Counted from the stretch's first letter, positions 9,301 to 22,431 are shown. The stretch: DNA of 64,000 nt from Neostapfia colusana (GCA_030760725.1 JASWHV010000002.1:60009900-60073899); one strand, 5' to 3'. Notes: generated from the letters alone by a model not told the origin. Made by a program: numbers and translations.

Positions 9301-12300
9301 TGTGAGGGCCCGTCGTCCAGGATCACGGGGACGGGACACCTCGCCTAGGAATCGCATTGGGTGGTGCCGTGCGATGCGGCACCCAACAGCACACATAATA
9401 AAGCATCATATTACATAAATCCAGCGGAAGCTTACAAAGTGTAAATTTTACAAATATTTCTCAAAATATTCTACAGCAGAAGACTATTACAACTCACGTC
9501 TCATACCTATGCTAAGCAACAGAGAAGGTGTCCAGCCCGCGGACCCTTTTCTATAGCAACACTATCACAATAGCAGCGGCAAGGGTTGCCATGAGTTCAC
9601 CACTCGGAGAGCTCCGAGTCTCATCGTACACCCGTACATATCTGCATACAGTTATTTCCTGCAAAACAACTTATGCAGTATCTGTGAGCACGAAGCTCAG
9701 CAAGACTGACCCGTCACCCTAGCCATGAAACTCTACATGCTAAGAATAGAGGGCTGAAATATAGCAGTTTGCACAATGTACAGACTTGAGCTAAAGGAGA
9801 GTCCTTACTTCCAGTTTTAAGCAACTTTTATAGCCCTCGCGCAATTCACATCGAGACTCCACAATCAAACAAGAAATGCTTTATCTCGATGTCACTTGCC
9901 CGAGGTGAAAGTAACTTTAGTGAGCTATTCTAGACTCATACAGACCTTACGCCATTAACATCGAGACTCCACAATCAAACAAGAAACGCTTCGCCTCGAC
10001 GCTACTAGCCCAAGGTGGAAATTAAATTTAGTGAAGTGTTGATCGTTCCTCATCTTCATTATGAGGATTACTCACGAAGCATATTTAACGTATCCCAGTT
10101 TATTACTACGTCACGACTCAGTGTACAAGTATGCTCACTACCGCGAGCTACGGTGATTGCAATCAAAAACACCCGGCTGACACAACACGTACGCCCGTAC
10201 TCGACGTTGCACACAGCAACCGTCACTGACGCCGTACGTGGCAACCTTTCACACGACACCCAAATGTCGAACCGGTCCCACCGACAGGGATTAAGTCTCC
10301 CTACGGCAAACCCTCGTAGAGCCGACTTATCTATCCTTTCAGCATCGGCATCAGATGGTGAGGTATGCCTCGACACCCAGGTTAACATGTTACATCGGTT
10401 TCCTGGGTCCCATATAGCCAGTATGCATCCGGTACACATCTCAAACTTGTCCAGCGGGGCCGCACACGAGAACGGGCCTTAATCGACTCAGACATAGACT
10501 AGGCTCACAGGACCACGTTCTTGACCTTCGATCCACTGCCCGGTCTCCATTCCCAAATATGGGGATCAATTCCAAACTCTTCCGATTGATCCCACTTAAC
10601 CCCGTTTCACGAGTAGGAAACTGCCCACTCGAGTTTTGCTTATTTTAATCCGCTTTTGTTAATTTGAGATCAGCAGTTATAATCGATGATAACCTATTCT
10701 ACATTTAAACTCCATGGTTTTCTTGGTCATGCATTTGGGGCTTCATACCATCTAGACATAATGCAATAAACAAATTACTAGACCAAGTAAAGTGAATACA
10801 AATAAAAGCTTGTAAATTTAGATGCAAACCGGGGCTTGCCTTTGTTTTGCAGGTGACTTATATATATATGCAGTTCAGTTAGTGAAGACCACTTGGTGCT
10901 TGATCAACTGCTTTCCTCCTTCTTTGATCTCTACTCCGATGACTTCATCTCCTTCACGTAGATGCTACACGTAATGTATATGCACAATTGTTTAATTGTA
11001 TATACTTTGCTACACGTTCTAATAACAAGTTTTCAAACACTGGAACTCTGTTTAAGAATTTAAAATGACACTGGTTCTAGTGGTTCAAGTTTGGATCTAA
11101 ACACATGATTAGTGCTAAGTGGTTTCCCCCTCTTCTATATTAATCACCTTAAGAGGTTAAACAGCACTGGGATGATCCAGAGCTCCAATGGAGCTGAGAA
11201 TTTTCAGGTGAGTTCCCTGTCACAAGAAAACCCTCTGGACCAAGAATTAGCACTTTTCATTGAGCGGTTTGTTCAGAATAATTTTCTAAGCAATTAAGCA
11301 AAGAAGAATTAATTCTGAGATCATACCCAGGTTCATGCCAAACTTAGTGAACTAAAATTTCCATTATAGTTCATATAGCTTGCATGAATTTTCCTAGGAT
11401 TTTTGAAGCTAAGAATCTCCCAAGAAGGAATTTCCAAGTTTTGGAAATTCTCTGAAAATGTTTCTGTATTCAATTGAACACAGCAACTTAAATTCTGAAT
11501 TGCCCTGATCAAATCAACTCCAATTGATCTGAAACTTTTACAGGGTTTACTAACATCCTAGAGATTATACTGGCAAAATTTGAGGATTTCTGGATTAACC
11601 AAACTCCCTCAAAAATTCTTTTGCTGAAAATCTTTGAAGAATGTTACAGAATTAAATAAAGGGTTTCATACAAATTGGGTTTCATATTTGGATAGTAATC
11701 TATCATAGGAATCCAACAAAATTTGTTTCACAATTTTTGGATTCTCCTACCCAAAGTTGTGGCTGTTTAAACTTTGAACTGAAAGCTGAAATTCCAAAAA
11801 TGTTCAAGTGCTGACGGTGGGTCCAGGGGACAGGTGTTACTCGCCGGTGCAAGCCACACGGGGCTACTGGTTATTTCCCGCGCGTCCACACTAGATCCCA
11901 GCGCCACAGCCGTTCAGAAATTTGAAACACCGTCGCGGACAGGCGGTACCCGCCGGGTCGTCTTCAACCTCCGGCCACCCGCGTCTGTGCGCCGCCGGGC
12001 TCGCCGGAGTTTGACGGATTCCGGTCTCCCAGCCATCCCCCGAGCCCTCCCTCGCCGCTAGGGCCTAATTTCACGTGCTGAACAAGATGGGACCCTCCCC
12101 CCTGGCCGGTGGTGGCTCTAACCTAGCCGGTCACGGTGTGGCGGCTCTGTACAAGTTCGGCGACGTCGCCCGGCCAACCTAGCCCGCCAAAACACTGGTG
12201 AAACGGCGCTACATCACCAGTGGACGCCAAGGAGGTTCGTCCGGGTGGTGAAGCAGCCCGGAGATGGCTCTAACCTAGCTTTCATCGGGAGCCCGACCTG

Positions 12301-13106
12301 CCCCGCCATAACCGCCGTCGGAAGAGTGGGAATTACATCGGGTACAGTGGTTTTCAGGCGTCGGTTAAAAAAGAGCAAATGATCGCCGGCTAGCCCAGCT
12401 CATGTGTGCAAGATTTGACAATCTACAGAGGATTGGAGAGCAAGAATTTTGGCGGCAGCTACTGGATGCTCTGTTTGAGGTCGCCGGTACAAAATCTCCA
12501 AATTGGCCGCCGATCCTTCACGTTTTGCTCCAGGCTTTGGAGGAGAGCAGCACCACGATGGCGCGCTCCTGTGGCCGGGCTTGCTCGGACGTGACAACCC
12601 CTGTGGAAGGCTGTCCGCGTGCGCCCGGTCGTCGGCTAGCTGTGGGTTGCCGCGGATGAGGCGTTTAAAGCTCAGAAAACCCCAAGGCTTGCTAGCTCTC
12701 ACGCTCAGAAAGTGGGGAACGATGGCACAGCGTCGTTGTGCAGCTCGGGGAGGCGCTGTGGCATGGTTGAGACGGCTCCCGATCGTCTCCCAGAGGTGGC
12801 GGCGAGCTCGGCTTCTGTTTCGCGTTTTCACCTGCGTGAGGAGGGAAAACACCCGTGGTCGCCTTGGCTAGGCGGGAGGAATCACGTGGAGAGGGCACCG
12901 CCGACTCCCGTGCTACCAGCGGCCCGGCCTAAGAGCAGGAGGTGGCTCGGGTAGCCCCCGCGGTGGCACCCGATGAAGACCCCGTTCGGTGAGTGTAGAC
13001 TTAAGACTGAAGAAATGGGAGATCTTTTACAGTTTTTAACCTCCCCAATGACAGGTGGGGCCCACTCAACTCCCCTGCAAAAAGATATCCATAGTTTGAC
13101 AAATAT
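9301..13106 (-). mobile_element. Element F 3' LTR, outer part
   Basis: It matches 46665-50505 throughout. Element D interrupts it after AATAT (13102-13106), and it resumes at 39820. It retains the GC-type splice donor (AAAG|GCAAG, around 10838-10840) and a T-rich CAG acceptor seen in the other LTRs. However, the exon 2 frame of the LTR microgene closes early here. No gene-like reading frame is conserved beyond what LTR duplication explains. Confidence 0.9.
13102..13106. repeat. Target-site duplication of element D, left copy (AATAT)
   Basis: AATAT occurs here and at 39815-39819, flanking D. F's LTR sequence (ACAAATATTCAACCCC in the uninterrupted copy) rejoins exactly. Confidence 0.92.
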
Positions 13107-16100
13107 TGACACGACCCCATTGGCCCTGTCGAGCCAGGATCACGCTGAGGGGTGCTGCGTTGCACAGCACCGTATAACACACGTCAAAGGTACAAAGCGG
13201 AAGCGGAAATTTTATTACATAAACAAGTTTATGAACATGTTTACATCAAAATAAGTTCAGTCTACACTCGCGAGCGTAGACTAAGCATCAAGTGCACGTT
13301 CAGCCCTCGAACGTGTCCTTGCTAGCACACACGCACACTAACTCTGCGGCGTGCACGACTCCCACTCGACGGGGTTCCCCTCCTGGGGTTCCGTCTCCTC
13401 TTCGGGAGTCCCTTCCTCATAGAACCCTGCAAAAGCTTCAAACACAAGCAGTGAGCACGAAGGCTCAGCAAGTCTGACCCGTCTCATCTAAACATGGAAC
13501 TTCTACATGAGGGTAATGGGTTGCATGAGGTAAAAATCATTTGCAAGGACTCGCCTATTTAGTAGAACCTTACTTTCAAGTTTTAGCAGCAGGTTGTGGA
13601 GAACCTTACGCTAAGGCACATGAGAAAGCCGCAATCAAACAAGAAACGCATTTCTCTCATGTACTTTGCCCAAAGTTGAAAAGAACTTTAATTAGCTCTA
13701 AGCTACAGCATATCATTAACAATCAATGTCCAGCTTTCAATCAGCAACATTTTAACATGTAACTAGCCTGTTCTTTCTACGTCACGGTACAGTGAACAAG
13801 TGGTACTCACTGACCGCGAGGGACGGCGATTATAATCGATTTACACCTGCAGGGTTACCCGAACAACCCGTCACGTACGCCCGTACTCGATGTTGCCTAC
13901 AACAACCATCACGGACGCCGTACGCGACTACCTTTCACCCGTTAGCCAAATATTGAACCGGTCCCATCGTCCCGAGCAAGAGGTCTCTGCACGCGCATCT
14001 CCGTGCCGCCAGCCGATTTACACCTCGAGCTCTCAACCTACCCTCTGAACGACGGGCAATGCCTCAATACCCAGCTACCCGAGTTACATCAGTTTCCCGG
14101 TTCCCATATAGCCGGTAGGTCTTCAGTACTGTTCTAGCTTGTTCAACAGGCCCGCACACGGCTTGGTCCTCAATCGACACAAGCGGAGCTACAGCACACA
14201 GGCCCCAAAGTCCTGCTGCCCTTACTCTCCGCTCGGTCTCATTTTCTTGCCATGTGTATCATGTGCTATCTCTACCCGAGCAATGTGCCTCTAGCCTATT
14301 CTCGCGAGTAGTTCCAACAACTCGACTTGTACCGAATCCTACCCTATCTTAGCAATGCAGTGGCTAACGGGGTTTGCAATCCTAAACCCAACCCATGGTT
14401 CTCTTGGCTATGCAGTGGGGCTTCCAAACAAGACTCTAATGCACAGAATAAAGGAAACAAGTATATGCTCAAAACAATAAAAATTTGTAAAAAGGTTAAT
14501 GCAAACCGGAGCTTGCCTTGCTGCTCTTGGTCGTAGGCTAGCTGTTCCTCCGGAGTAACGAAGTCTAGGACTTCGGGTTCCTCCTCGACCTTAGCGACTA
14601 CATGATAGAAACAATACATGTATTAATTTAATGCATTTGTATTAAGTTTGAAGTTGTGAAGTCTATAACCTTTGCTAGATAGACCCAATGACTGAAACTT
14701 TTACTGTGGCTTGGTTACAACCTAAACAGAGACTTGGTCAAGTTTTAGTTGCAGCAAAGCTCATTTGAGCCCTCCACAAATAATTATGTCCTTGACCTTA
14801 ATTGGAACTCTTAGGGTGTTCTAGGAATTTCCAAGAGACAAACTATGACTTTCTGAAAACTAGATTTTCAGAGGGTTCTAATGGAGTTGGTGCCACTTAA
14901 TTTGGAAGTCCCTAACTAAAGATATGAGCTAAACAATTTCAGAGAAAATTCTGAAAATGTTTCTGAACATTTTCTATTTTCTCTGGAACAGTTTTACTAA
15001 TCACACCATCCGGTGGACGAAATGAGCTCAAATGGATCTGAAATTTTTATGGTAGTTCAAGGATATTTTGGGGAACATCTCAGCAAAATTTCAGGATTTT
15101 CCTCCAAAGGATTCTCCAGTAAAAATTCCTAACAGTTTAAACTTTAAGGAATTAATTCTGGAGAATTAAGGAATTTCATGAAGTGAAACTTGATTTGCTG
15201 GAAAGTACTCAGAGAGCTGAATCCAGCAAAATTTGGTTCACTCAATTTGGAGCTTTCTAGCCAAAGTTATAAGGATTTGAAGTTTGAAGGAAATCTGAAA
15301 ATCGGGGAAAAGTTTAAACTCGCGCGTGGGCCCAGGGTACACGCGTCGCACGCCTAGGCGATGGCACACCGCGGCCCACAAGGATTTTGCGCGCCAGCAC
15401 TCCCGATCCCGGCCGCAGCCGGATCCCGATTCAAAATATCGGCCGCTGACAGCTGGGGTCCACCCCCTTCTTCAACCTCGCGACACCCGCGCCCCGCCGC
15501 CGAGGGACCTCGCCGGAGAGCTCGCCGCCGGCTGCTGTACAGCTCCAAACTTCTTGATTCTGGCCGCCCCTGCCTACTTTTACTTGGGGAACAGGATCCG
15601 AGGGTCAGCTGCTCATGACAACGGCCGGAACATGATCGGCGACGAGCCGCCATATCGGAATGACTTCGGCCATGTCGGCTGACTCTCCTAGTACCTCAGC
15701 TACTTGGGAAATCGGTCGGGGAGCATCAGTGGACCTCAGAGAAGGTCGACATGAGCTCGAGGCAGCTCGGGGAAGGCCCGAAATAGGTCCTCACCGTGCG
15801 CCCGATGCCGCCCGTTCGTTCCGCCATTAGTAGACCTCAAATTATGCCGGGCACAGAGGTTCTCCGGCCCAGAGTTGTGAAGGCAACTTGTGCGTTACCG
15901 TGTCTAGCTCGTGTGAGAGCGGCCTGAGGCCCTCTAATCCTTTCTAGAGCACGAATTAAACAGAATCGTACCCGAAGGTCGTTCTGCACACAGAAAGGGG
16001 AAAAGTGGAAATTCGCCGCCGGTGAGCAACCACTCGAGCTGTGGCTCGGGGATGAGCAGCACCGGTCACCCGCGCGTCCAAGGGTGCCTTGGCTCGGGTG

Positions 16101-17144
16101 TGACAACGCCCAGGTTGGGCTGTCCACGAGAGCCCGAGGTGCGGCGGTTCCAAGTTCCGAGTTTGATCTTTCGGCACAGCCGATATCACTCGGTTTCAAC
16201 CGAATTCTAGCAACGGGGAGGATGGAGGAAGGTCTCTAGTACCTTGCTGGGGCTCTGGAGTGGAAGGAGGGAGCTGCGATCGGCGTTCTCCGATCAAGTC
16301 CGAACTGCGGAAACTTTCGGCCGGTGCTGGGTTCTTGCGGGAAAACACGTCGGTACCTCGGCCGAGGAGGGGGCAGGCGCCTTAAGAAGGCTCTGCACCG
16401 CCTCATGCCCGCGCGTGGGCAAGCAGCTGGTGGCGCGGTGGCTGGCCTCGGTGGCGATCACCGCTGCGGCTCGGCGACCTGAGTGAAAAGTCTCAGTCGG
16501 TTTGTGTTGAAGTAGAGGCTGACATGTGGGTCCCACCCTTCCTTTTAACCTCTGAAATTTACTTCTAATCACTGTTGTAAACAGTGAACCCCATACTACC
16601 CTTGGCAATTCAAATTATTCCCCCATGAGCCATTTGAATTGATCAAAGTTCAAATGAGGTTTGGTTTGAATGAATTTCAGCACAAGTTCAGTTTGAAATT
16701 CAAATAAAGTTTGAATTTCTCCCCCTTAGCTCATGTCAAGATCAACTCCAAATGGAGTGAAAATTGGTGTGTGAGCTCACAAAAATGTGCTGAGTAAGAA
16801 TATGTCTTCCACTTTCAAATTCATGGTATAAAAACAGTTTGAATTTGAATATGTTTTCAAACTGCCCCCTTCCTATCTATACCCAAGATGACCTCAAAAA
16901 GGTTTTGAATTTGGGTGAAACTTGGCATGGACATCCTTAGCAAAGTGTAGGAGTTTTTCCTATGTCCATCCCATCTATATCACATGTGGGAAATACCACT
17001 TTTGCAATGTGTAAGTTTGTTCCCTAATGAGCATGTTGATAATTGTTACTTGCTCTTCATTTGTGTTCATCATTCTTCCTCAAATGAGGTGTGTGGTGTG
17101 GGGATGAACACTACAAATGGGTGTCAAAAACTGAGGCCCTTACA
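13107..17144 (-). mobile_element. Element D 3' LTR
   Basis: It starts TGACACGACCCC and ends GGCCCTTACA on the + strand. It holds the reverse-strand three-exon reading frame (13338-15653) and AATAAA on the minus strand at 13211-13216, downstream of that frame's stop. Most open frames in both directions are repeated in the other LTR only because the LTRs are duplicates. Confidence 0.93.
13338..15653 (-). CDS. Predicted three-exon LTR-borne small acidic protein gene (D 3' LTR copy)
   Basis: Minus strand. Exon 1 is 15584-15653 (ATG; 23 codons plus one base, the same 70-base length as in LTR-H; GTAAAA donor). Exon 2 is 14517-14597 (ATGTAG acceptor; CAAG|GCAAG donor). Exon 3 is 13338-13426 (CTTTTGCAG acceptor; stop TAG at 13338-13340). 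Both introns are phase 1 and give 79 residues. Exon 1 begins MAARRRS and is basic. Exon 2 has EEEPEVLDF and ends in a Gln-rich run, and exon 3 is strongly acidic with EWESCTP near the end. Exons 2 and 3 are clearly related to LTR-H. AATAAA follows the stop. Function unknown; splicing is predicted only. Confidence 0.5.
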
Positions 17145-17161
17145 TTCCTCACCCTTAAAAG
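17145..17161 (-). other. Element D polypurine tract
   Basis: On the minus strand, CTTTTAAGGGTGAGGAA lies directly before the 3' LTR start. This is the plus-strand primer position. Confidence 0.8.
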
Positions 17162-17212
17162 AATCTCGTCCCGAGATTATAAGGTGAAAATGAGAGAGAG
17201 GATGGTGGAAAA

Positions 17213-18982
17213 TTACCGGATATGCGACGTGAGAAAGTCGGGGTAGTTAGTACGAAGGAATTCTTCGCTCTCCCATGTCGCTTCGTCCACGGAGTGATTA
17301 CTCCACAGAACCTTGTAGAACCACAACGTACGGTTGCGTGTGGTTCGGGCCTTCTCATCAATAATCTGCACCGGTTCCTCCTGATAGGTGAGATCCGGTT
17401 GCAGTTCTTCAATGTCTTCCAGCTGAACGGTAGTTGATAGCTTGAGACACTTCCTCAGCTGGGAAACGTGAAAGACGTCGTGCACATCGGAAAGTGCTTC
17501 TGGTAATTTCAGCCGGTATGCTACCGATCCACATCTTTCGGTAATCTGGAATGGACCGATGAATCGGGGTGCCAACTTTCATCTCACCCCAAATCTGTTT
17601 ACACCCTTCATTGGAGACACCCGTAGATATACGTGATCTCCAACTTCGAATTGTAATGGGCGCCTTCTCCGGTCCGCATACTGTTTTTGTCGGGATTGAG
17701 CAGCTCTTAGGTTTGCTTGAATCAGTCGAACCTTTTCTTCCGCGTCGTTGACAAGGTCAATCCCGAAGGTAACCCTCTCGCCAGACTCACACCAGTTCAA
17801 TGGTGTGCGGCATTTTCTTCCGTATAGCGCCTCGTAGGGCGCCATCTTGATGCTGGCTTGGTACCCATTGTTGTACGAGAACTCGGCTAACGGCAAGTGA
17901 TCATCCCAATTCTTGCCGTGGTTGATAGCGCAAGCTCGTAGCATGTCTTCTAGGATTTGATTTACCCGCTCAGTTTGTCCATCCGTCTGCGGGTGGTAGG
18001 CTGAACTACGGATCAGCTTCGTCCCCAAGGCAGCGTGTAGCTGCTCCCAAAAACGGGACACAAATAAAGTGCCCCGGTCCGATATGATGGTACGGGGTAC
18101 GCCGTATAAGCATAGGATCCGTGAGATGTACAGTTCAGCGTACTTCTTGGCGTTGTAGTTGGTGTTGACCGGGATGAAATGGGCAACTTTGGTGAGCCGA
18201 TCGACGATCACCCACACCGAATCATGTTTCTGTAAGGTGGTGGGTAAACCGACGACGAAATCCATGCTCACGTCCTCCCACTTCCAGGCAGGAATGCCCA
18301 GTGGTTGCAGCAGTCCCGGTTTCCGCATGTGGTACGCCTTCACCCTTCGACATGTATCACACTCGGACACGTATTTTGCAGTCTCTCGCTTCATCCGTGT
18401 CCACCAAAACTTTCTTCTGAGTTCTTGATACATTTTGTTGCTGCCGGGGTGAATAGAAAATTTTGATAAGTGAGCCTCATCAAAGATTTTCTTCCGTAGC
18501 TCCGGGTTTCGGGGTACGACAATCCGGTCCTTGAACCATAGGACGCCGTCTCCGTCCTTCCGGAAACATTTTAACTCCCCACTGTCTACACGTCTCCACA
18601 AATGTGACATGCCCTTGTCATTCTTCTGGGCTGCCGCTATCTCTTCACGGATGGTGGGGATCAAAGTTAGGTTGTAGAGAGCTCCGTGTGGAATCACATG
18701 TAGTGGTGGTTCGCTCTCTTCCAACGGTGTGATGGTCAGATTATTGACGTGTGACTTGCGGCTTAGCGCGTCCGCCACAACGTTTGCCTTACCCAGATGA
18801 TAATGGATCTCTATCTCGTAATCCTTTATCAGTTCTAACCATCTTCGTTGCCTCATGTTCAGCTCCTTCTGAGTGAATATGTACTTGAGGCTTTTGTGGT
18901 CGGTATATAAATGTACGAGGTTACCGAGTAGGTAGTGCCTCCACATCTTCAGTGCAAGTACCACGGCAGCGAGCTCCAAGTC
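17213..18982 (-). pseudogene. Element D pol, downstream part (RNase H end, integrase, chromodomain)
   Basis: After element E the frame continues DLELAAVVLALK, then HHCC zinc domain, integrase core (D in DFVVGLP, D in SDRGTLF, E in QTERVNQ), GPF/Y region and chromodomain ending about 17225. One nonsense codon (TGA, 17579-17581) replaces a conserved Gly between the integrase core and the GPF motif; otherwise the frame is open. The first part of pol is at 31639-33389. The bases before 18983 in this frame belong to E's LTR and are not D protein. Confidence 0.9.
18978..18982. repeat. Target-site duplication of element E, left copy (AAGTC)
   Basis: AAGTC is repeated at 31639-31643. It lies in D's RNase H at the YPTHD-LELAA motif. 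Confidence 0.92.
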
Positions 18983-19230
18983 TGTCACACCCGGTTTTTC
19001 CGAAGGAAACAACCAAGTGAATATCACATGTATGCCAGGATCATTTTCTCATACATGTGATGACAAATAGTGAAGCATCATTTATTACAAGCCAGGTGTC
19101 GAATATAAATAAGTCTTACATCGCAAATGTCTCAATGGACACAAATGCTTCATCACAGGTAAATAAACTAGCAGCGGAATATTATTCTTTAGGGCTCCAT
19201 CACAGGCGTTGCCCGGGGGTCTTCATGAAC

Positions 19231-21730
19231 CTAAAATCCTTCCTCGGGTCCAAAATCTTGGTCATTATACACCACCTCATTATCTTGACCTGAGCAGCAA
19301 TATAAACCAACAAAAATGCAAGGTTGAGTACCAATGGTACTCAGCAAGTGTGGGAAAATTATATCATGCATGGCTAGAACAAGGAGAGGTTGAACTCATG
19401 GTTAAAGCACTACGCAATTAATACCTATCACCTTAGCTTGTTAAGCACCTTCATTACTACACAGGTGAAATGGTCCCAATCTCCCATCCCATCATCATAA
19501 CCCAATAACCATAACCATCATTTCCAATGTTAAGCTCCCCGCTTAACTTCCAAAACCATCAATCCTCTAATCATGAATAAGTCCAGGCCGCTCTTAACCA
19601 TGAGCACGGCTGTCAAGACAGTTTTAACTCTGCAGAGTTTGTACCACTGTACCCACAAGTAGTGATTTCATCCCCCGTTGCCGGGTCGACTAAAAGAACC
19701 TCCATTATGCCAGTGGCTACGATCCACATTCACACTTCCCAGGTGTGCGGCCAAGAGATCACTACGAAGCCTTTACAAAGGGATTCCCGACGAGCGTGGG
19801 CCCACTGAGGTTTCACCCCTAACAGCATACAAGAGGCTCCAACCCCGCTGCAGTGGCCCCCTCTTGAGCCTTGCGGTTCATATGGTAGTCCAGCTGACAC
19901 CTACTCCCCGCACCATCCAACACACCCATACTACGCCGGGGATACACCTAATTAATTGGCCAAGCTGCCCCATCTCAGCATGTGGTTGGCACTGTAAAGC
20001 CGGGTTACATGCTCCATGAACCGGTCCTTAGGATCCAGGCAAGTACTAAACACAAACCCAAGTCTCGTGCACCCAGCACACAACCAAAACATCCAACTTG
20101 CCTTGATCCCTACCTCTACATAACTCCCAAAAGCTCATTCAAGAGTATGGTATAATAAACTGATGATCTCATGTCCCAAATATCCCATTCTAAGCATGGC
20201 TAAGCATATGCATGTAAATAAATGACATGGTAAAATAAATCCCAACCCAAGCTACAAGGAAAACAAGGTAATGCAATTCTAGGGAAACTTTCCTAGCATG
20301 GGTTTCATATTTCATTTGACAATGCAAATAATTCTATCTACACATCCTAGCATAGGATCAAAGTGGTCAAGGACACTTGCCTCCTTCTTGCTGCTCTTGA
20401 AATTGGTAGTCCTGATCTTGAAAAGAAATAACTTGCTCTTGAACAGGTTCTACTTCATACCATCACACATAGCAAAAGAAAAACAACAATCATAAGACAT
20501 AGTTCACACTTCTACTTCATACAAACCACACATTCATATTTATAAAAGTTCTTTACCATTATATGTGTTGTGGTTACTTTATGTGTGTTGAGTTGTGGCT
20601 TGCATGCACTTTTAACCATGTGTATATGATTCCTACTTTTGTGTCCACCTTTATACTTACGTATTATTTATATGGGTTTCCAATAAATTTCTTATATTCA
20701 ACTACTTCACCTTTTTACTACCAAGTGTGTATGAAAAGTATTATTCTTCCCCATATGTGCTTTCATAATTTCTATCAACCCTAAACTGAACTCTTTGTAT
20801 TTTAGAAACTCCATTGATCATTTACTAGTTGCTATATTTTTCAGATTTATATTCTTATGCATAATTGTGTATTTTATTATAAAATTAGTAATACATATCA
20901 TCTAAACAGTATAGGTTCTGGTCCTAAATAATTTAATATCATAATTTGACCTTGGCTTCTGATGTATACTATTTCATAATTATTTTCCCTATTTTTCTAT
21001 AGCTATTCTTTACTTAAAAATGTGTCCCTATACTAATAAATGTGAATAATAAATGAAACAGATTCATTTCAGCCCAAAAATATACTTTTATCTCACTCCA
21101 AAGTTTTCTAAGTACTGAGAAAGTTTTTAATTAATTTTGACAATTATGTTTATCCCCCTTTTTAATTTTTAAACACTAGTTACATATTCAATGTTTTAGA
21201 TTAAATACAAAACAGGGCTAAAATAATGAACTCACCCCATTACAGGGTCTATAATATTATTTTCATAATTTCCAGGGGTCTAGCTACACTTATCAGAGGT
21301 GTTTTTCCTAATTTTTATTAAGTCCAGGGGCTAAAACTGATTTTTAAATGAATTTACATGAATTTTTGAAGTTCCAGGGGCTAGATCTGAAGTTTCCGGG
21401 GCTAGCTCTCAATTCCAGAGAACCCCAGGGGGTAGCACGTAAGAATTCCAGTCTTTATAACGCGGGGCTGACGTGGACCGTCCGATTTTAAACCGACGGC
21501 TGAGATTATAACATCGAACCGGTACGCGGGGTTTTAAAGTCTACCGTGCGATTTAAAATAAACGGCGCACAAGCGGCCACGTCGCTCTGACCGAGCGCGG
21601 GCGGCGCTGCCGGCGGCGCACGGCGGCGGGAAGCGGCGATCTCGCCGGAAAGTTTCGGATCCTCGAGAATTCTGCCTAAAACTGTGATCTTATGGCCTAG
21701 ACCGGTAGAGGGGAGGTCAGGGATCTCACC
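19231..21730 (-). pseudogene. LTR microgene remnant in element E 3' LTR
   Basis: Exon 1 ends at 21730 with a CGAG|GTGAGA donor but has no in-frame ATG. Exon 2 (20381-20452, Gln/Glu-rich) ends with GAG|GCAAGT, and exon 3 (19231-19289, acidic, stop at 19231-19233) follows a GCTGCTCAG acceptor. The phases are the same as in LTR-H and D. In the 5' LTR copy the exon 2 donor GCAAGT has changed to GAAAGT (near 29619). I call it a remnant because the start codon is missing in both LTRs; a non-AUG start or an unseen first exon is possible. Confidence 0.4.
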
Positions 21731-21998
21731 TCGGGGGTTTTCTCGAGCTCGGGGGTCCTGGAAAGTGATCGGCGGCGAGGTCCGAGGCAAAACCACGGCG
21801 AAGCTCGTCGGCGCTGTGTTTACACCGTAACTCTCCGAGTTTTCTGCACCTGCAAAGTTCCCCGGAGGCGGTGGATCAAGACCAGCGAGTTAGATCAGAG
21901 TTTCCGAGCTTAGATCGGCCAGAATTCACCGGCGAAGTCTCGGTGCTCACCGGAGTAAAAATCGGCGATCGCGTGGGAAAAACTGATCGGAGCTGGGG

Positions 21999-22006
21999 TT
22001 TTTATA
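21999..22006 (-). promoter_or_regulatory. TATA box in element E 3' LTR
   Basis: TATAAAAA on the minus strand, in a GC-rich context. The same box is at 31240-31247 in the 5' LTR, where it would drive the genomic RNA. Confidence 0.65.
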
Positions 22007-22412
22007 GCCGGGGGAGGGCGGTGGGTCTGTTGCGATTGAGTTTGAGTCGTTTGGGACCAGAATTCGGGCTGCGGGGACGGGTTTCCCGATCGGTTGCGAT
22101 CGCGCGCGAGAGAGAAAGTCCGGGGTCGCGGGGTTAGGGATGACAGGCGGGTCCCACCCGTCGGTGAGAGGCAGCGCGGCGCACGCGGGGGCGGGCTGTC
22201 GCTGGAGTAGCTGGGCCGGCTGGCGGGTTTCGGCCCACTGGCCGGTTTTTTTCCCGTTTTCCTTTTTCTTTTTCCATTTCTTTTCTGTTTTGAGTATAAT
22301 TTGAATTCTAGTTTGAATTTGAATTTTTGCAAAACATGCAACACGTCCAAAAATTTTTAAATTCCCCTCTGAGCATGGTTTAGAGTTTTGAATCAAAATT
22401 TGGGGTGTTACA

Positions 22413-22431
22413 GCTCTACCCCCCTTAAAAG
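22413..22431 (-). other. Element E polypurine tract
   Basis: On the minus strand, CTTTTAAGGGGGGTAGAGC directly precedes the 3' LTR. Confidence 0.8.

Larger units (their letters stand above)
18983..22412 (-). mobile_element. Element E 3' LTR
   Basis: It starts TGTCACACCCGG and ends GGGTGTTACA. A minus-strand TATAAAAA box is at 21999-22006 and AATAAA at 19081-19086. The GC-rich block at 21430-22250 is the likely promoter and leader. Confidence 0.93.

Noticed and set aside
10015..10482. 155-codon open frame repeated at 47379-47846
   Set aside because: Both lie at the same place in the two LTRs of F, so their agreement is duplication, not conservation. No start context, splice signals or protein-like composition, and the opposite strand is equally open.
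10838..10975. Intact LTR microgene in F
   Set aside because: The GC donor and acceptor-like sites remain, but in the phase used by H and D exon 2 meets a stop at once, and the other open frame ends before the donor. I do not call a gene there.
12400..12898. Several overlapping open frames in GC-rich LTR sequence of F (and 49523-50372)
   Set aside because: Open on both strands because of GC-rich composition in the promoter/leader part of the LTR. Nothing recognisable.
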